The notes under the pieces: model-generated
What the model was told of the DNA's origin: nothing
Seen by the model: the letters and a program-made list of their open reading frames with translations, nothing else
The model's database searches: none
NCBI GenBank assembly: GCA_037355855.1
Contig: CM074759.1
Coordinates: 5,208,001-5,272,000 of the forward strand
Direction: 5' to 3'
DNA from: Pseudo-nitzschia pungens
Taxonomy: Eukaryota > Bacillariophyta > Bacillariophyceae > Bacillariales > Bacillariaceae
DNA length: 64,000 bases
Made by a program: the position numbers and the translations under genes
In this document: piece after piece, positions 60,924-64,000 of the stretch
Layout: every line of letters begins with the position of its first letter
How positions within the stretch are numbered: the stretch's first letter is position 1

Positions 60924-62317
60924 ATGGCCAGCGCCGACCACAGTGGACCTCGCATAATCAACAGATTTGCGGACGTCTGTGTGGAGGTGCTGGACCACAA
61001 GGGAAGGGGGAGGATGCTCCGAGGACTACTAGACTCCGGATGCTCCAAATCCATCATCTTAAAGCACTTTGTCGACCGAAGTCAACTTACGAACCGAGAC
61101 CAGAGATCTGTCACCTACAACGCCTATGGGGACAAATTTTGAACAAAGTCTGCGGCTTCAGTGGGACTAAGGCTGATAGAGTTTTCAAACTCCAAGACCA
61201 TCAAATGGACCTTCCAAGTGGATGAATACCATCACCATGAGGAGGTGCCCTATGACATGATCATAGGATCCGACATGATGGCAAAACCTGGGCCTGGATA
61301 TCAAATACAGTTCCCAGACAATTGAATGGCAGGGGGACACCATTCCCATGAAGGGGATGGGAGAGCTCTCTGACCCGGACAAATGTGAGGCAGTATACTT
61401 TGCCAACACACAAAGTCCCATCCTCCAACAGGAGGAAGAACGGCAAGCCAAGATCCTGGATGTCAATTACTCCAAGGTAGACATAGACTCCATGGTCAAC
61501 GACCTGGAAATCACGGACGCGTCTAAGGAAGCCTTGAAGAGAACACTGAAGAAGTTCCCTACACTCTTTGGCGGAGGTCTGGGACTGCTCAAAAACATCG
61601 AACCGGTATCCATAGAACTCCAACCAGGGGTCAAGCTGGTCAGGCAGAGGTACTATTCAGTGCCCCATGCCTTTGAACAAGCACTCCAGAAGGAGATCAA
61701 CAGGCTCTGTGACATTGGAGTCCTGGAGAAACTCCCACATGACGATGACTCCCCGTGGGCATCACTTACATCACCTACATTCTGTCAATCCAAGAAAACG
61801 GGGGACATTCGGGTGCTTACCGACTTCCGAAAAATGAATGCAGCAATTCAAAGGAAACCATTCCCACTACCACAAATAGGGGAAACTATCCAAAGACTCC
61901 AGAAATTCAAGTCCGCTACGGCGCTAGACTTGTCCCAAGGGTACTACACCATCCCCATCTGCAAGAAGAGCCAAAAGATTTGCTCTACCATTTTGCCATG
62001 GGGGAAGTATGCCTACAAGAGACTCGCGATGGGCATCGCGTGCGCTCCGGACATCTTCCAGTCAGTAATGATGAACCTACTGGGGGATCTGGACTATGTC
62101 CTCATCTACATCGATGACATCCTGATCATTCAACAGGAGGGAGAGTCAGAACAAGACCATCTCAACAAGATTGATACAGTCCTACAGAGACTGGATGATG
62201 CGAGCTTTCAAGCTAACCTCCGGAAATCCTTCTTCATGCAAAAAGAAGTGGAATACCTGGGATTCCTATTAACAACAGAGGGCATTCAACCCCAGCCAAA
62301 GAAGCTGGAGGCGATGA
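60924..62317 (+). pseudogene. pol: pol of Gy-5: protease and RT, truncated and frameshifted
   Basis: Starts at the ATG after the gag TGA. The aspartic protease motif LLDSGCSKSIIL lies about 36-47 codons in. The frame breaks near 61137 and returns by about 61348. RT has DIGVLEKLP, VLTDFRKMN, PQIGETIQRL, ALDLSQGYYTIP, RLAMGIACAPDIFQ and YIDDIL near 62107, followed by VEYLGFLLTTEGIQP. The sequence ends at Glu-Ala-Met-Met, with the Gy-4 LTR supplying the stop. The RT is a standard Ty3 type with YIDDIL, unlike YIDDIG in Gy-1/2. Confidence 0.9.
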
Positions 62318-62623
62318 TGTAACACTCTAGGGTAGAATTAGATGGAAGGTTGATAATATTGTGTTACAAAGAGAATAGTTGAATACTTTACGAGATGGGA
62401 ATGATTTCTTGAGTATGGAATGAATGAGCGATCGAACATTAATAATGTTCGTCGGGCATAATATCAATAATGGGAATCTTTGTTTATCTTGATATTCGAC
62501 AGCATCCGTTGTATGTGTATGTATACCAAACATACATACCTGAATATCATATATATTGGAGTACATGCGGGATTCAATAATCATTTAGAGCCCTAGTAGA
62601 GTAACATACGGTAGCATGTTACA
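62318..62623 (-). repeat. 3' LTR of Gy-4 (306 bp)
   Basis: Minus strand TGTAACATGC to GAGTGTTACA. Similar to the Gy-3 LTR at both ends and in the CATTCCCATCTCGTAAAGTA block, diverged in between. The first 23 bases contain GTAACAT and ATGTTAC arms of a hairpin. Confidence 0.92.
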
Positions 62624-63645
62624 TAGTTCCCCAATGATTAGGTGAAGTTTGCATGTGTTTCAATAGGATAGGTTCGGAGGTGTAGTAGTGCCAGTTGAAG
62701 TTGTGATATTCGAGGATATATGCCGTTGGAAATATTTCTGAAGATATATGGTAATGTAGATCGAAGTGGGATTGAAGAAGGTTCTTTGACACTGAAAGAA
62801 TCAAAGATTTGTTTCTTGTTCTTGAGAAGGTTCATAGTGACATGCTAAAAAATAGCAAAAAGAGTCGAAGAAAATTCTTTTCCTCCCCCAACTGTGATGT
62901 ACCTCCTCGGGTAGTGGAGCTGATTTTGAATTTGCTCTTAGGCATAAAGACACCTCCTGTTGTAATAGGAGTTAGGTAGGTGAAAAGCCGAGCGTTGGAT
63001 GTGTTGGTTGCCGTATCTGCAATTGTTTGTTAACGCAGAGAGGGGACGCATTGTTAGGTACGGTATTATTGTGCAGTATGTTAGCAACGTTGCCGTATAC
63101 TTTGCCGGTCTTTATTTGGGTGTATTTGCAGCAGTCTACTGGAGTTTTGAATTTGTAACTCCAGAGCACCTCTGTGGGTTTCGAATATGGTTTTTGTGGG
63201 ATTGCTCTAATAGTTTTCGGAGCTCCCTGTGGACTATTTGTTTGTCCGGAACAAGGTTGGCCTTGTTGTTGCTGCTGTACCCTTATCGAGATCGATATCG
63301 ATAGATTCGATTTGATTGTTTGATTCGTTTGGCTTAAGCGTCTGTACCCTTGCAATTGGTTTGCGTCCAAACCTCTTGCTTTCTGTTTGGTTAGTTGCCA
63401 TTGAATGAATCTGTTATTTTATTCGGTTGATTGTTGCCGTCACGTGGGAGCGGACTGGAGCGCTTTGTGTTAGTTTTGTTTGCAACAGGGCTCATCTCTG
63501 TAGGTTCCTTCCCTTCTTTTCTTGGGAGTTCTCCTCCATGCGTCTTCCCAGTCAGCAGGGCTGATCTGGCATCAGTTCCAGGGGAGCTGAAGGCACGGTG
63601 CTGGATACTGTGATCCTTATTGGTTATTGTTGTTTGGTATGGTGG
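62624..63645 (-). other. Non-coding pol-remnant region of Gy-4
   Basis: 1022 bp, the same length as in Gy-3. It begins (next to gag) with a remnant of the pol start (about 63470-63600), includes the shared gypsy module (63124-63282), and ends ATTGGGGAACTA next to the LTR. No long sense ORF. Confidence 0.75.
63124..63282 (-). repeat. Gypsy module shared with LINE 5' UTRs (Gy-4 copy)
   Basis: On the minus strand it starts GGGTACAGCAGCAACAACAA and carries TTCGAAACCCACAGAGGTG. It is the closest gypsy match to the LINE-G module. Confidence 0.83.
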
Positions 63646-64000
63646 CTATGGTTGCCAAGTGAGGCTGCCGTCGAAGTTTCTACCGACGCGTCCTCCATGT
63701 TGTAAGCAGTATGATTCAATTGCTTGCTTTACGTGGGCTTGGAGCGATTCCGTTGAAGCAGTGCTGCCAATTTTATTGTTTCCAGTTTCATTGCTAGGGG
63801 CCGTAGCAGTGCTGTTGTTGCTGCTATGGCTCTTATTCTTCTTTGAATATCTATTCTTTGGACACTCGGACCAGTCGTGGTCGTGACCAGGAATTCGGCA
63901 GGGATTGTTGTATTTCCTTTTGTTACTGGGTGGCTCTTGCTCTTGCTCTTCTTCAGATTCAGCGTCGCTGTCGCTGTCCGAATTAGAGCTGTTGCTATCG
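63646..64000 (-). CDS. gag: gag of Gy-4, C-terminal part (partial)
   Basis: Open on the minus strand from the window edge (first full codon near 63999) to TAG at 63646-63648. It shows an Asp/Ser-rich acidic stretch, a Glu/Gln run, KRKYNNPCRIPGHDHDWSEC with the unusual knuckle, a Ser/Asn/Thr-rich spacer, and the C-terminus SLTWQP. This is the same organisation as Gy-3 gag. The N-terminal capsid part is outside the window. Confidence 0.85.
   Translation of the reverse strand, partial: DSNSSNSDSDSDAESEEEQEQEPPSNKRKYNNPCRIPGHDHDWSECPKNRYSKKNKSHSSNNSTATAPSNETGNNKIGSTASTESLQAHVKQAIESYCLQHGGRVGRNFDGSLTWQP

Larger units (their letters stand above)
59481..62317 (+). mobile_element. Gy-5: Ty3/gypsy element of another family, cut by Gy-4
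   Basis: Gag, protease and RT in Ty3 order, unlike Gy-1 to Gy-4 in sequence. The 3' side ends at 62317 in the RT connection region, exactly at the outer edge of the Gy-4 LTR. RNase H, integrase and any 3' LTR should lie right of base 64000. At least two frameshifts. Confidence 0.87.
62318..64000 (-). mobile_element. Gy-4: gag-only gypsy-related element, 3' half
   Basis: From its 3' LTR at 62318-62623 through a 1.02-kb non-coding region to the C-terminal part of gag at the window edge. Layout and distances equal those of Gy-3, and protease through integrase are absent. It is inserted in Gy-5 RT; the left flank GATGA (62313-62317) is the predicted 5-bp duplication. Confidence 0.9.

Noticed and set aside
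1..64000. tRNA, rRNA or host protein genes
   Set aside because: Looked for on both strands; every long frame is explained by a retroelement or its antisense shadow.

Overview
Kind of DNA. All 64 kb that I can interpret is retrotransposon sequence of a eukaryotic nuclear genome. I see no host gene, rRNA, tRNA or CRISPR array. Three superfamilies are present: Ty3/gypsy LTR elements (called Gy-1 to Gy-5 here), one Ty1/copia LTR element (Co-1), and a long two-ORF non-LTR (LINE) family (LINE-A, B, C, E, F, G). The LINE reverse transcriptase (Asn-Asp-Ala-Lys-Gly-Cys-Tyr-Asp motif, Gly-Gln-Gly-Asn-Gly block, Phe-Val-Asp-Asp) and the copia integrase/RT style resemble elements I know from diatoms. A pennate diatom or related stramenopile is therefore my best guess, resting only on element style.

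Layout, left to right. 1-3408: 3' part of Gy-1 (+), with an open pol frame and its 3' LTR. 3409-8305: Gy-2 (-), same family, cut in the integrase by Gy-1. 8306-8529: a 224-bp piece of Co-1 (+). 8530-22236: LINE-A (-), inserted into Co-1 with a 19-20 bp target duplication and itself broken at 12181-15045 by the 5'-truncated LINE-B (+). 22237-25475: Co-1 resumes (integrase, RT, RNase H), followed to about 26828 by its 3' region. 26829-35928: LINE-C (+), degenerate, split at 31061-34112 by Gy-3, a gag-only element with identical 350-bp LTRs and a GTGGG duplication. 35929 onward: 5' end of LINE-E (+). 36625-59360: LINE-G (-), inserted into the LINE-E 5' UTR with a 20-bp duplication; LINE-F (-, 36867-48003) sits in the LINE-G 3' UTR with a 21-bp duplication. 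59382-62317: the end of LINE-E 5' UTR-like DNA, then Gy-5 (+; gag, protease, RT), cut by Gy-4. 62318-64000: 3' half of Gy-4 (-), the same gag-only family as Gy-3.

How the parts work. The LINE is about 11 kb. Its long, partly repetitive 5' UTR contains in some copies a 34-bp VNTR and always an antisense scrap of gypsy pol. ORF1 is about 985 aa with no domain I recognise. ORF2 is 1946 aa with an EEP endonuclease, RT, RNase H and a CCHC finger, and its ATG overlaps the ORF1 stop as ATGGTTAG. LINE-F and LINE-G keep whole ORF2 frames, but their ORF1 is broken or chimeric. Gy-1/Gy-2 encode gag, protease, RT, RNase H and integrase. Gy-3/Gy-4 keep gag, similar LTR ends and (seen in Gy-3) the same primer-site region, but lack protease through integrase, so they look like a non-autonomous partner family.

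Order of events from nesting: Co-1 is older than Gy-2 and LINE-A; Gy-1 is younger than Gy-2; LINE-B is younger than LINE-A; Gy-3 is younger than LINE-C; LINE-F is younger than LINE-G, which is younger than LINE-E; Gy-4 is younger than Gy-5.
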